Below, piece after piece: positions 43,372 through 52,721 of a stretch of DNA of 64,000 bases. The DNA lies in the NCBI RefSeq assembly GCF_000472545.1, contig NZ_AWZV01000022.1, forward strand, positions 213 through 64,212. The letters run 5' to 3'. The stretch's first letter is position 1. Every line of letters begins with the position of its first letter. The translations under genes were made by a program, and so were the position numbers. The notes below the pieces were generated by a model, which saw only the letters and a program-made list of their open reading frames with translations, was not told the DNA's origin and searched no databases. The DNA is from Burkholderia sp. WSM2232 (GTDB lineage: Bacteria; Pseudomonadota; Gammaproteobacteria; Burkholderiales; Burkholderiaceae).

Positions 43372-44589
43372 TCAAGCCCCACGGACGTACTCTGCGGCCG
43401 CCTGGCCGGCCGCCACGCCCGACGCCCAGGCCCACTGAAAATTGTAGCCGCCAAGCCAGCCGGTCACATCCACTGCCTCGCCGATGAAGTACAGGCCCGG
43501 GGCGCGTGTGCTCATCATCGTGGTCGACGAAAGATCGCGCGTGTCCACACCGCCGCGCGTCACTTCGGCCTTGCGATAGCCTTCGGTGCCGTTCGGCGTC
43601 AGCGTCCAGCGCGACAGCGCTTCGCCGATGCGCCGCAGCGCCTTGTCCGGCAGATCGGCCACCCGGGCTTCCGCGGGAATCTGGTGGGTTTCCAGCCACA
43701 CGTGGGCGAGCCGCTGCGGCACCCATTCCGACAACAGATTCGCAATCTGCCGGCGGGTTCCGTTCTTCGCTTCCAGCAACGCGGCAACGGCGTCCTGGTT
43801 CGGCAGCAGGTCGATGTGGATCGGCTCGCCGGGCTGCCAGTAGCTCGAAATTTGCAGCACGCCGGGCCCGGAAAGGCCGCGGTGGGTGAGCAGCAAATCC
43901 TCTTCGAACTGCGCGCCGGTCTTCTTGTTGCCCGTCGCGAGCCGCACTTCCAGCGACACCCCCGAAAGCGCAGCAAACGGCTCCCAGTCTGCTGCCGCAA
44001 AGGTCAGCGGGACCAGCGCCGGGCGCGTGTCGATCAGCTTGTGACCAAACTGCTTGGCCAGACGAAAAGCAAAGTCAGTCGCGCCGATCTTCGGAATGGA
44101 CAGGCCGCCGGTCGCGACGACAAGCGCCCGCGCCGCAATCGGCCCGCCATTCGTGTCGAGCATGAAGCGGCCTTCGGCGTCCTGCCTCACCTGTTCCACC
44201 GACAGCGGCGTGCGCCAGGCGACGCGCCCCGCGTCGCACTCGCTTTTCAGCACGTTGATGACGGCGTCGCTCGACTCGTTGCAAAAGAGCTGCCCCTTGT
44301 GCTTCTCGTGCCAGGTCACGTGATGGCGCCTGAGCAAGCCCATGAAGTCGCGCGGCGTGTAGCGCGCCAGCGCCGAACGGCAAAAATGCGGATTCGCCGA
44401 CAGATAGTTCGCCGGACCCGCATACAGATTCGTGAAGTTGCAGCGGCCGCCGCCTGAGATGCGGATCTTTTCCGCAAGACGCTGCGAGTGATCGATCAGC
44501 ACGACATGCCGGCCCGATTGCCCGGCCACGGCCGCGCACATCATGCCGGCCGCGCCTGCGCCGATTACCGCGATATCGAAGGATTCCAT
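43372..44589 (-). CDS. YhiN/HI0933-family NAD(P)/FAD-dependent oxidoreductase
   Basis: The 405-residue flavoprotein has the N-terminal dinucleotide motif (AVIGAGAAGMMCAAVAG), the family hallmark KIRISGGGRCNFTN, and a C-terminal motif (GLYFIGEAVDVTGWLGGYNFQWAWASG) that covers the flavin. The family is widespread, but the physiological substrate is unknown. It lies between rpsU and tsaD and is divergent from tsaD with a 111-bp shared upstream region. Confidence 0.92.
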   Translation of the reverse strand: MESFDIAVIGAGAAGMMCAAVAGQSGRHVVLIDHSQRLAEKIRISGGGRCNFTNLYAGPANYLSANPHFCRSALARYTPRDFMGLLRRHHVTWHEKHKGQLFCNESSDAVINVLKSECDAGRVAWRTPLSVEQVRQDAEGRFMLDTNGGPIAARALVVATGGLSIPKIGATDFAFRLAKQFGHKLIDTRPALVPLTFAAADWEPFAALSGVSLEVRLATGNKKTGAQFEEDLLLTHRGLSGPGVLQISSYWQPGEPIHIDLLPNQDAVAALLEAKNGTRRQIANLLSEWVPQRLAHVWLETHQIPAEARVADLPDKALRRIGEALSRWTLTPNGTEGYRKAEVTRGGVDTRDLSSTTMMSTRAPGLYFIGEAVDVTGWLGGYNFQWAWASGVAAGQAAAEYVRGA

Positions 44590-44700
44590 GGGGCCGCATT
44601 GTACCTGCGCGTCTGCGGCGGCTTGCCTGCGCTGCTATACTTTGAGGCTTACCTTTTTGCGTTTCGGGCTTCTGTGAGAAGCCCGGCAAGCTCACCTCCC

Positions 44701-45729
44701 ATGCTCGTTCTCGGCATCGAAAGCTCCTGCGACGAAACCGGCCTTGCGCTCTACGACACCGAGCGCGGCCTGCTCGCGCACGCGCTTCATTCGCAGATCG
44801 CGATGCACCGCGAGTATGGCGGCGTGGTGCCGGAACTGGCCTCGCGCGACCATATCCGGCGCGCGCTGCCTTTGCTGGAAGAGGTCATGGCGCGCGCAGG
44901 CGCGGCGCGCGGCGACATCGACGCGATTGCCTACACGCAAGGCCCCGGTCTCGCGGGCGCGCTGTTGGTGGGCGCGAGCGTCGCGAATTCGCTTGCCATG
45001 GCGTGGGACAAGCCGACCATCGGCATCCATCATCTGGAAGGGCACTTGCTGTCGCCGTTGCTCGTCGACGAGCCGCCGCCCTTCCCCTTTGTCGCTTTGC
45101 TGGTGTCGGGCGGCCACACGCAACTGATGCGCGTGACCGACGTGGGCGTCTACGAAACGCTCGGCGAAACGCTCGACGACGCCGCCGGCGAAGCCTTCGA
45201 CAAAACCGCCAAGCTGCTGGGCCTCGGCTACCCGGGCGGACCGGAAGTGTCGCGCATGGCCGAGTTCGGCACCCCCGGCGCGGTGGTGCTGCCCCGTCCC
45301 ATGCTGCACTCCGGCGACCTCGATTTCAGCTTCAGCGGCCTGAAGACGGCGGTGCTGACGCAAGCAAAAAAACTCGGCGGCGCGAACATCTGCGAGCAGG
45401 CGAAAGCAGATCTCGCGCGGGGTTTCGTCGACGCAGCCGTGGAAGTCCTCGCCACCAAATCGCTTGCGGCGCTCAAGCGCACCAGGCTCAACCGCCTCGT
45501 CGTGGCGGGCGGCGTGGGCGCAAACCGGCAGTTGCGCGAAGCGCTTTCCGCGGCGGCCCAGAAGCGCAACTTCTATGTGCATTACCCGGACCTGTCGCTT
45601 TGCACGGACAACGGCGCGATGATCGCGCTCGCCGGCGCTTTGCGTTTGAAGCGCTGGCCGGAACAGTCGGGCAAGGATTACGCTTTCACGGTGAAGCCGC
45701 GCTGGGATCTAACGTCGCTCGCGCGCTGA
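44701..45729 (+). CDS. tsaD: tRNA threonylcarbamoyladenosine transferase TsaD
   Basis: The 342-residue protein starts at the ATG at 44701 with the family N-terminus (MLVLGIESSCDETGLALYD) and has the metal motif H111-x-E-G-H115. FSFSGLKTAVL and VAGGVGANRQLRE complete the ASKHA nucleotide fold. With TsaB/C/E it puts the t6A modification at position 37 of tRNAs reading ANN codons, including the intron-containing tRNA-Ile in this window. A clear terminator follows. Confidence 0.96.
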   Translation: MLVLGIESSCDETGLALYDTERGLLAHALHSQIAMHREYGGVVPELASRDHIRRALPLLEEVMARAGAARGDIDAIAYTQGPGLAGALLVGASVANSLAMAWDKPTIGIHHLEGHLLSPLLVDEPPPFPFVALLVSGGHTQLMRVTDVGVYETLGETLDDAAGEAFDKTAKLLGLGYPGGPEVSRMAEFGTPGAVVLPRPMLHSGDLDFSFSGLKTAVLTQAKKLGGANICEQAKADLARGFVDAAVEVLATKSLAALKRTRLNRLVVAGGVGANRQLREALSAAAQKRNFYVHYPDLSLCTDNGAMIALAGALRLKRWPEQSGKDYAFTVKPRWDLTSLAR

Positions 45730-45762
45730 AGCCTTGCATTGCGCGACGCGCGTTAGGCCGAC

Positions 45763-45793
45763 AAAAAAACCGCTCCTGGAGAGCGGTTTTTTT
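45763..45793. terminator. Bidirectional rho-independent terminator
   Basis: CCGCTC (45770-45775) pairs with GAGCGG (45781-45786) around CTGGA. Seven As precede and seven Ts follow, extending the stem. It serves tsaD and, from the other side, the leftward folE2. Confidence 0.85.
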
Positions 45794-45840
45794 CGGGGCG
45801 TTTGTGACTTACTGCAGATAGGGCAAGCCGGGAAGCCGGA

Positions 45841-46647
45841 TCACAGCACCCGTTTGTCGCGCTCTATCAACGCATACGCGCTGTGATTGTGAATGGACTC
45901 AAAGTTTTCTGCCTCGAGCACATAAGCCACGATACGTTCGTCCGCATTCAGACGCTGCGCGACATCGCGCACCAGGTCTTCCACAAACTTCGGATTTTCG
46001 TATGCGCGCTCAGTTACGAATTTCTCGTCCGGCCGCTTAAGCAGGCCCCACAGTTCGCACGACGCTTCTTCTTCGGCAATGCGAATCAGGTCTTCCACCG
46101 CGACGTCGCCGGCCAGTTCGGCATTGATCGTGACATGGGAGCGCTGGTTGTGCGCGCCATATTGGGAGATTTTCTTCGAACACGGGCAGAGGCTCGTGAC
46201 CGGCACCAGTACTTTCAAATAGAGGCGCGTCGCGCCGTTGCCGGTGTCGCCGGTCAACGTCACTTCGTAGTCGAGCAGACTTTGCACGCCCGACACCGGC
46301 GCGGTCTTGTTCACGAAGTAAGGAAACGACACTTCGATGCGGCCCGCTTCGGCTTCGAGCTTCTCGAGCATTGCGGCGAGCATCGTGCGGAACGTTGCGG
46401 CTTCGAGCGGCGCCTTGTGCTCCTCGAGCAACGCGACAAAGCGCGACATGTGCGTGCCCTTCTGGTCGGCGGGCAGGTGGACATCCAGATTCCAGGTACC
46501 GACCGTGGGCTGCGCCTCACCGCTCGCCGTGCGTACGGTCAGCGGATGGCGCACCGCCTTGACGCCAACCCGCTGAATCGGAATCTGGCGGGTATCGGGC
46601 GTGCTTTGCACGTCGGGCATCACAAAGGCGGGATTCATCTGATTCAT
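45841..46647 (-). CDS. folE2: GTP cyclohydrolase FolE2 (type IB)
   Basis: The 268-residue protein matches the FolE2 family: VGVKAVRHPLTVR, LPADQKGTHMSRFV, TSLCPCSKKISQYGAHNQRS (with the catalytic Cys) and ELWGLLKRPDEKFVTERAYENPKFVEDLVRD. It converts GTP to dihydroneopterin triphosphate, the first step of folate and queuosine synthesis. FolE2 does not need zinc and in many bacteria is made under zinc limitation; no Zur box was recognised here. It is monocistronic with a leader of about 350 bp. Confidence 0.95.
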   Translation of the reverse strand: MNQMNPAFVMPDVQSTPDTRQIPIQRVGVKAVRHPLTVRTASGEAQPTVGTWNLDVHLPADQKGTHMSRFVALLEEHKAPLEAATFRTMLAAMLEKLEAEAGRIEVSFPYFVNKTAPVSGVQSLLDYEVTLTGDTGNGATRLYLKVLVPVTSLCPCSKKISQYGAHNQRSHVTINAELAGDVAVEDLIRIAEEEASCELWGLLKRPDEKFVTERAYENPKFVEDLVRDVAQRLNADERIVAYVLEAENFESIHNHSAYALIERDKRVL

Positions 46648-46998
46648 GTTGTTGTCCTTTCAGGAAGACGCTGACGCGCTCCCATGGTCCGCTTCGCAGG
46701 CATTCTCACTGCGGGAAAACTTGCCCTGATGAACGATCGCACCGCTGCGCGTTCTGAAAGCAAAAGGTTCGGGAGACCTCCGCGGCGGCGCGAAGCAGAA
46801 TCCGCAACGGCAAACGCCGGCCCCTGCCGGCGTTCGATAATGAGCATCAGCCCATCGACTCTGTTCAAGCATTCCGTTGACCGCCGGACTGATCGCCAGA
46901 CCGGCGCGCCGCAAACGATCCGCTAAGCGCGTTGCCGGAGTAACGTGCTTCATCACCCCGCTCAGGCAACGCAGTTATGCGCTCATCGAGCGACTTGC
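46648..46998. other. Intergenic region, 351 bp, between dxs and folE2
   Basis: No gene is supported. It forms the 5' region of folE2 and the 3' flank of dxs, both leftward. A perfect 9-bp hairpin (AACGCCGGC / GCCGGCGTT, 46813-46834, loop CCCT) is the only clear structure and could end dxs transcription, though only TTTG follows it on the minus strand. Confidence 0.55.
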
Positions 46999-48906
46999 TC
47001 AGGCGACGCGCTTGACCGACGATTGCCCCCCGAGCGCGCCGCTCGACACAAAGCGCTCGCGAATTGACTTCGCGATGCCCGCTGCGTCCAGCCCGCACGC
47101 GGCGAGCAGCTTGGCCGGATCGCCGTGATCGATGAAGCGGTCAGGAAGGCCCAATTGTAGTACGGGCCGCATAACCCCACTCTCGAGCAGGGCTTCGACG
47201 CATGCGGAGCCTGCGCCGCCCATCACGCAGCCTTCTTCGACGGTGACAATCGCGTCGTGCGTTTCCGCCAGTCGGCGCACGAGGTCTGCATCGAGCGGCT
47301 TCACGAAGCGCATGTTCGCCACCGTCGCATCGAGCTCCTCGGCAGCAGCAAGCGACGGCGCGACCATCGTGCCGAACGCGAGAATTGCAATGCGCTTGCC
47401 CGCCGGTTGCGAGGTCTCGCGACGCACTTCGCCTTTGCCGACCGGCAGCGCCGCCATTTGCTTGACCGTTGCCACGCCCGTGCCGGCGCCGCGCGGATAA
47501 CGCACCGCCGTCGGACAGGACTGCTGCAACGCCGTGTACAGCATCTGACGGCATTCGTTTTCGTCCGACGCGGCCATCACCATCATGTTCGGAATGCAGC
47601 GCAGGAACGCGAGGTCATAAGCGCCCGCGTGCGTCGCACCGTCAGCGCCGACGAGACCCGCACGGTCGATCGCGAACACCACCGGCAAATTCTGCAGCGC
47701 GACGTCGTGAATCAACTGGTCGTAGGCGCGTTGCAGGAACGTCGAGTAGATCGCGACGACCGGCTTCATGCCCTCGGCGGCAAGGCCGCCGGCGAACGTA
47801 ACCGCGTGCTGCTCCGCAATGCCGACGTCGAAGTAACGGTCCGGAAAGCGCTTCTCGAACTCGACCATGCCCGAACCTTCGCGCATGGCCGGCGTAATGC
47901 CGACTACGCGCGCGTCGAGTTCGGCGGCGTCGCACAGCCACTCGCCGAACACTTGCGTGTAGGTTTTCTTCGACGGCGACACAGCCGGCTTGATGCCTTC
48001 AGCCGGGTTGAACTTGCCCGGCCCGTGATACAGCACTGGATCCGCCTCGGCGAGCTTGTAGCCCTGGCCTTTCTTGGTCACCACGTGCAGGAATTGCGGG
48101 CCGCGCAGTTCCTTGATGTTTTGCAGCGTGGGAATCAGCGAATCCAGATCGTGGCCGTCTATCGGGCCGATGTAGTTGAAGCCAAATTCCTCGAACAGCG
48201 TAGCCGGCACGATCATGCCCTTCGCGTGCTCTTCCAGCTTGCGCGCCAGATCGAGCATGGGCGGCGCGACGCGCAGCACACGCTCCACGCCCGCGCGCGC
48301 GGCGGCGTAGAAGCGGCCCGACATCAGACGCGCGAGATGGCGGTTCAGCGCGCCGACGGGCGGCGAGATCGACATGTCGTTGTCGTTCAGGATGACGAGC
48401 AGCGGCACGTCGTCTTCAACGCCCGCGTTGTTCATTGCCTCGAAGGCCATGCCCGCGGTCATTGCGCCGTCGCCGATAACGGCGATGCCCATGCGGTTGT
48501 CGCCCTGCAGCTTGCTCGCGATGGCCATGCCGAGCGCCGCCGAAATCGACGTACTCGAATGCGCGGTGCCGAACGTGTCGTACTCTGATTCGTCGCGCTT
48601 CGGGAAGCCCGAGATGCCGCCCAACTGGCGCAGCGTGTGCATCTTGTCGCGGCGGCCCGTCAGGATTTTGTGCGGATAGGTCTGATGGCCGACGTCCCAC
48701 ACGATGCGGTCGTGCGGCGTGTCGAACACATAATGCAGAGCAATGGTCAACTCGACCGTGCCGAGGTTGGACGAAAGATGGCCGCCCGTCTGCGACACGC
48801 TGTCGAGCACAAAGGCGCGCAACTCGTCGGCAAGCGGTTGCAATTGGCGGCGATCGAGGCGGCGCAGAGCTGCCGGGTCGTCGATGGTTTTCAGCAAGTC
48901 GTACAT
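46999..48906 (-). CDS. dxs: 1-deoxy-D-xylulose-5-phosphate synthase
   Basis: The 635-residue enzyme starts at 48906 (MYDLLKTIDDPAALRRL) and shows the thiamine-diphosphate motif GDGAMTAGMAFEAMNNAG, the substrate histidine in GHQTYPHKIL, and the transketolase-type C-terminal domain. It condenses pyruvate and glyceraldehyde-3-phosphate, the committed step of the MEP pathway that supplies hopanoid precursors. It follows ispA by 85 bp in the xseB-ispA-dxs operon. Confidence 0.97.
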   Translation of the reverse strand: MYDLLKTIDDPAALRRLDRRQLQPLADELRAFVLDSVSQTGGHLSSNLGTVELTIALHYVFDTPHDRIVWDVGHQTYPHKILTGRRDKMHTLRQLGGISGFPKRDESEYDTFGTAHSSTSISAALGMAIASKLQGDNRMGIAVIGDGAMTAGMAFEAMNNAGVEDDVPLLVILNDNDMSISPPVGALNRHLARLMSGRFYAAARAGVERVLRVAPPMLDLARKLEEHAKGMIVPATLFEEFGFNYIGPIDGHDLDSLIPTLQNIKELRGPQFLHVVTKKGQGYKLAEADPVLYHGPGKFNPAEGIKPAVSPSKKTYTQVFGEWLCDAAELDARVVGITPAMREGSGMVEFEKRFPDRYFDVGIAEQHAVTFAGGLAAEGMKPVVAIYSTFLQRAYDQLIHDVALQNLPVVFAIDRAGLVGADGATHAGAYDLAFLRCIPNMMVMAASDENECRQMLYTALQQSCPTAVRYPRGAGTGVATVKQMAALPVGKGEVRRETSQPAGKRIAILAFGTMVAPSLAAAEELDATVANMRFVKPLDADLVRRLAETHDAIVTVEEGCVMGGAGSACVEALLESGVMRPVLQLGLPDRFIDHGDPAKLLAACGLDAAGIAKSIRERFVSSGALGGQSSVKRVA

Positions 48907-48991
48907 CGTCGTTCCATTGTAGGAAAACTTACGCGCCCGCACTTCATACATGCACCTTGTGGGGACGGTGCGCGGCGGCGGGCTTTCGCGT

Positions 48992-49873
48992 TCAGCTGAC
49001 CCGGTTCACCACCAGATCGGCCAATTCGGCAAGACGCTGCGCGCGCGCACCGAACGGCGCCAGTGCGGCGTGCGCGTCGCTGCGCAACTGAGCGGCGAGC
49101 GCGCGCGATGCGTCGAGCCCAATAATCGACACGTAGGTCGGCTTGCCGTCCTTCGCGTCTTTACCTGCTGTTTTGCCGAGCGTCGCGGAGTCGGTCGTGA
49201 CGTCGAGAATATCGTCGACGACCTGAAACGCGAGGCCGACCGCGGCCGAGTACGCGTCGAGCGAACGCATGGCGTTCGCGTCGGGCGCCTCGCCCGCCAG
49301 CGCGCCCATGCGCACCGCGGCGCGCAGCAACGCGCCGGTCTTCATGCGGTGCATGGTTTCGAGCTGCGCACGCGTAAGCGTGTGACCGACGCTCGCCAGG
49401 TCGATAGCCTGACCGCCGCACATGCCGACCGACCCGCTTGCGAGCGCCAGCTCGCGGACCAGCGCGGCCTGCTGCGCGGGCGCGAGAACATCGGATGTCA
49501 ACGAGACGAACGCCTGCGATTGCAACGCGTCGCCGACCAGCAGCGCCGTGGCTTCGTCATACTTGACGTGTACAGTGGGCTTGCCGCGACGCAGTGCGTC
49601 GTCGTCCATGCAAGGCATGTCGTCGTGCACAAGCGAATAGACGTGGATCATTTCCAGCGCTGCCGCGGCCGCGTCGAGGCATTCGGCGCGCGCCCCGGTC
49701 AGTTCGCCGGCCGCGTGGCACAGCAGCGGGCGCACCCGCTTGCCGCCGCCCAGCACCGCGTAACGCATGGCCTCGTGCAGCTTCGCCGGCTCCGCGCTTT
49801 CAGCGGGCAGATAGTGTTCCAGTGCCGCTTCGACGCGCTCGAGTACCCCGCGCGTCCATTGTTCGAATGTCAT
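48992..49873 (-). CDS. ispA: Farnesyl diphosphate synthase
   Basis: The 293-residue prenyltransferase has the first aspartate-rich motif DDMPCMDDD (within LVHDDMPCMDDDALRRG) and the second in FQVVDDILD, plus GGKRVRPLLC near the N-terminus. It makes farnesyl diphosphate from IPP and DMAPP, the direct substrate of HpnD. Its start overlaps the stop of xseB by 4 nt. Confidence 0.95.
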   Translation of the reverse strand: MTFEQWTRGVLERVEAALEHYLPAESAEPAKLHEAMRYAVLGGGKRVRPLLCHAAGELTGARAECLDAAAAALEMIHVYSLVHDDMPCMDDDALRRGKPTVHVKYDEATALLVGDALQSQAFVSLTSDVLAPAQQAALVRELALASGSVGMCGGQAIDLASVGHTLTRAQLETMHRMKTGALLRAAVRMGALAGEAPDANAMRSLDAYSAAVGLAFQVVDDILDVTTDSATLGKTAGKDAKDGKPTYVSIIGLDASRALAAQLRSDAHAALAPFGARAQRLAELADLVVNRVS

Positions 49874-50178
49874 AGGTCGTCCCCGCTCTCAGTAGCGGCT
49901 GTTCCTGCTGTATTCACGGGCAAGGGCCTCAGCGTCTCGCCGTCGAGCACGCGCACCTGCTGCTCGACCTTCTCGAGCTGCTGCTGGCAGAACGCCACCA
50001 GAGCCGCGCCGCGCCGATAGGCGCCAAGCGACTCCTCAAGGCTCAGGTTGCCGCTTTCCATGCGAGCAACGAGCCCCTCCAGCTCCGCCTGCGCCGCCTC
50101 GTAGTTCTCGGGCAGCGGCGTATTGTCGACGCCCTCGGCCGGCGCCGCAGCGGTATCGTTCGACGCGGTCTTCGCCAT
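49870..50178 (-). CDS. xseB: Exodeoxyribonuclease VII small subunit
   Basis: The protein (102 residues from the ATG at 50178; a TTG four codons earlier is less likely) has an acidic Ala-rich N-terminus and the XseB core (NYEAAQAELEGLVARMESGNLSLEESLGAYRRGAALVAFCQQQLEKVEQQV). Several copies bind XseA to form the single-strand exonuclease VII. It is the first gene of the xseB-ispA-dxs operon. Confidence 0.94.
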   Translation of the reverse strand: MAKTASNDTAAAPAEGVDNTPLPENYEAAQAELEGLVARMESGNLSLEESLGAYRRGAALVAFCQQQLEKVEQQVRVLDGETLRPLPVNTAGTAATESGDDL

Positions 50179-50389
50179 GAATAGTCGCAAAAATTAAAAC
50201 AAGTCGGACATTCTACGGCAAAAGCGCCAAATCCGATCTGTCAACCCACCTTCGAACCCCGCTCCCCTGCGCGGGCGCCCTGTCAGTCTCGCAGAAAAAA
50301 ATTGATCGGTCTGTGTCGAAAAGACCGAACTTTCCCGACAATTTTGACCCAAATCAGTGACTTAACTGTCCCAAGGAGGGGGAAACAGG

Positions 50390-50395
50390 TATAAT
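50390..50395 (+). promoter_or_regulatory. Candidate -10 element for the Rieske oxygenase gene
   Basis: A perfect TATAAT lies 71 bp before the ATG at 50467. No convincing -35 is found at 16-18 bp. An AAGGAGGGGG run just upstream looks like a ribosome site but has no start codon after it. Confidence 0.4.
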
Positions 50396-50466
50396 CTCGG
50401 GCTCCCTAAATCGATTCTTCGATGGTTGGGTTGTTCACTGCTTTCACGTCTTCATCGGGAGTGGGA

Positions 50467-51573
50467 ATGTCCAATCTGAGCAATGCATTGCAGTTGCGGT
50501 CTGTTCACAGCCAACTGCCAGTCACGGCTTACTTTGACGACGCGCTTCTCACGCGCGAAATCGAAACCCTTTTCAAGAAAGGTCCCCGTTACGTCGGGCA
50601 CGATCTCATGGTGCCGGAGGTGGGGAATTATTTTGCCTTGCCCAGCGAACGCGAGGGGCGGGTACTCGTGCGTAACCAGCAATCGCAAGTCGAACTGCTG
50701 TCCAACGTGTGCCGCCATCGTCAGGCCATCATGCTGAACGGCCGCGGCCACACGGAGAACATCGTGTGTCCGCTGCACCGCTGGACGTACGACCTCAAAG
50801 GCGAGTTGCTCGGCGCTCCGCATTTTGCGGACAACCCGTGCCTGAACCTCGGCGCCACCGCGCTGCAGAACTGGCAGGGGTTGCTGTTCGAGGCGCAGGG
50901 CCGCAACGTCGCGCGCGATCTGGCCAACCTCGGCACGAAGCAACACTTCGACTTCTCGGGCTTCATGTTCGATCACGTCGAGGTACACGAGTGCAACTAC
51001 AACTGGAAGACCTTCATCGAGGTCTATCTGGAGGACTACCACGTCGCGCCGTTCCATCCGGGCCTTGGCAGCTTCGTCAATTGCGACGACCTCACGTGGG
51101 AGTTCGGCGAGTGGTACAGCGTCCAGACGGTCGGCGTGCACAAAGACCTGGAGCAGCCGGGCAGCCCCACGTACCGCAAATGGCACGACGAAGTGCTGCG
51201 TTTTCGCGGCGGCAATCCGCCGGAGTTCGGCGCTATCTGGATGGTGTACTACCCGGGCATCATGATCGAGTGGTACCCGCACGTGCTGGTCGTGTCATGG
51301 CTGATTCCGCGCGGTCCGCAGAAAACCACCAACGTCGTCGAGTTCTATTATCCTGAGGAAATCGCTCTGTTCGAACGCGAGTTCGTCGAAGCGGAGCGTG
51401 CCGCCTATATGGAAACGGCTCGCGAAGACGACGAAATCGCAGAGCGCATGGATGCAGGCCGCCGTGCGCTGATGGAACGCGGCGAATCGCAGGTGGGTCC
51501 GTACCAGAGTCCCATGGAAGACGGCATGCAGCACTTCCATGAGTTCCTGCGGCGCGAGCTGGGCACCATCTGA
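50467..51573 (+). CDS. Rieske aromatic ring-hydroxylating oxygenase alpha subunit
   Basis: The 368-residue protein starts at the ATG at 50467. Its Rieske [2Fe-2S] ligands are C82/H84 (VCRHRQA) and C101/H104 (CPLHRW). The mononuclear iron site lies in YNWKTFIEVYLEDYHVAPFHPG (D190, H192 and H197 region). Such enzymes hydroxylate or dihydroxylate aromatic or other hydrophobic compounds using electrons from a separate reductase. No reductase, ferredoxin or beta subunit gene is adjacent, so the substrate and electron donor are unknown. A terminator follows. Confidence 0.9.
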   Translation: MSNLSNALQLRSVHSQLPVTAYFDDALLTREIETLFKKGPRYVGHDLMVPEVGNYFALPSEREGRVLVRNQQSQVELLSNVCRHRQAIMLNGRGHTENIVCPLHRWTYDLKGELLGAPHFADNPCLNLGATALQNWQGLLFEAQGRNVARDLANLGTKQHFDFSGFMFDHVEVHECNYNWKTFIEVYLEDYHVAPFHPGLGSFVNCDDLTWEFGEWYSVQTVGVHKDLEQPGSPTYRKWHDEVLRFRGGNPPEFGAIWMVYYPGIMIEWYPHVLVVSWLIPRGPQKTTNVVEFYYPEEIALFEREFVEAERAAYMETAREDDEIAERMDAGRRALMERGESQVGPYQSPMEDGMQHFHEFLRRELGTI

Positions 51574-51630
51574 TTCAGTCTCGGGCCGACCTTGGCCGCA
51601 CGGGCGTGCGAACACCGGCGCCGACATGGA

Positions 51631-51660
51631 AAGACGGGCTTCGGCCCGTCTTTTTTGTTT
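51631..51660 (+). terminator. Rho-independent terminator
   Basis: AAGACGGGC, a TTCG loop and GCCCGTCTT form a 9-bp stem followed by a T-rich tail (TTTTGTTT). It closes the Rieske oxygenase gene. Confidence 0.88.
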
Positions 51661-51745
51661 AGACTAACGAGGAAGCCCGGCCATCCGGCCGCGTCATGAG
51701 GCCGCCGGCAACAAAAGCCGCCATCGCCTGCATCGAGGAGACGTC

Positions 51746-52615
51746 ATGCCCCACACTCACTACACCACTTTGATCTCCGCGACGAACCTCGCCGAACGGC
51801 TAGCCGATGCGCCGGGCAGCGTGTTCGTGATCGACTGCCGCTTCGATCTGGCCGACCCGGAAGCCGGCGAAAAGGCGTATCTCGCCGGACATCTGCCGGG
51901 TGCGCATTATCTGCATCTCGACCGCGATCTGTCGGGGCCGAAGAACGGTACGAACGGGCGCCACCCGTTGCCGGATCGTGCGCGGCTCGTCGAAACGCTA
52001 GAATCGCGCGGGCTGAAGCAAGGCCAGCAGGTTGTCGCCTACGACGCGCAAGGCGGCATGTACGCCGCGCGGGCATGGTGGCTGCTGCGCTGGCTCGGCC
52101 ATGATGCCGTCGCGCTGCTCGACGGCGGACTGCAGGCGTGGGAAGCCGCGCATCAGCCGCTCACGCAGGACGTGCCCCCGCAAAACACCGGCGACTTCAA
52201 AGCGGGCGCCCCGCTTTCGGTTACCGTGGACGCGCAGATGCTGGAGCGCAATCTCGGCGCGAAGGAACGCGTGGTGGTCGACGCGCGCGCGGCCGACCGC
52301 TATCGCGGCGAAAACGAGACGCTAGACCGCGTGGGCGGCCATATTCCGGGCGCCCTGAATCGCTTCTTCAAGGACAACCTTACCGCCGACGGCCGCTTCA
52401 AGCCGGCCCACACCCTGCGCGAGGAATTTCATGCGCTGCTGGGCGACACGCCGCCCGAACATGTCGTTCTGCAATGCGGCTCGGGCGTGACCGCGTGTGT
52501 CAATGCACTGGCGATGGAAGTGGCCGGCCTGCACGGTGCCGCGCTTTACGCCGGCTCATGGAGCGAGTGGAGTTCGGATCCGAAGCGGCCGGTCGCTACC
52601 GGGCCGAATCCCTAG
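51746..52615 (+). CDS. Sulfurtransferase (3-mercaptopyruvate/thiosulfate type, two rhodanese domains)
   Basis: The 289-residue protein has two rhodanese domains: an inactive N-terminal one (VFVIDCRFDLADPEAGEKAYLAGHLPGA) and a C-terminal one with the active-site loop CGSGVTAC. The CG[S/T]GVT loop favours mercaptopyruvate sulfurtransferase (SseA type) over classical thiosulfate rhodanese. A GAGGAG site lies before the ATG. It moves sulfane sulfur to acceptors such as cyanide or thiols. A terminator follows. Confidence 0.9.
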   Translation: MPHTHYTTLISATNLAERLADAPGSVFVIDCRFDLADPEAGEKAYLAGHLPGAHYLHLDRDLSGPKNGTNGRHPLPDRARLVETLESRGLKQGQQVVAYDAQGGMYAARAWWLLRWLGHDAVALLDGGLQAWEAAHQPLTQDVPPQNTGDFKAGAPLSVTVDAQMLERNLGAKERVVVDARAADRYRGENETLDRVGGHIPGALNRFFKDNLTADGRFKPAHTLREEFHALLGDTPPEHVVLQCGSGVTACVNALAMEVAGLHGAALYAGSWSEWSSDPKRPVATGPNP

Positions 52616-52642
52616 CCGAACGCCCGGTATTCGCGAAAAGAT

Positions 52643-52680
52643 AAAGGCCGTTGCCGCCAGCAAGCGACGACGGCCTTTTT
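52643..52680 (+). terminator. Rho-independent terminator
   Basis: AAAGGCCGT (52643-52651) pairs with ACGGCCTTT (52670-52678), followed by further Ts. It lies between the sulfurtransferase and the convergent dienelactone hydrolase gene. Confidence 0.75.
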
Positions 52681-52721
52681 CATGAAGCCAACGCCGCGCG
52701 TTTCGGCAACTCGGTGAAGCG

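Noticed and set aside
46648..46800. A possible riboswitch in the folE2 leader
   Set aside because: I could not match the leader to a known riboswitch core, and no Zur-like palindrome was seen. Only a generic hairpin is present.
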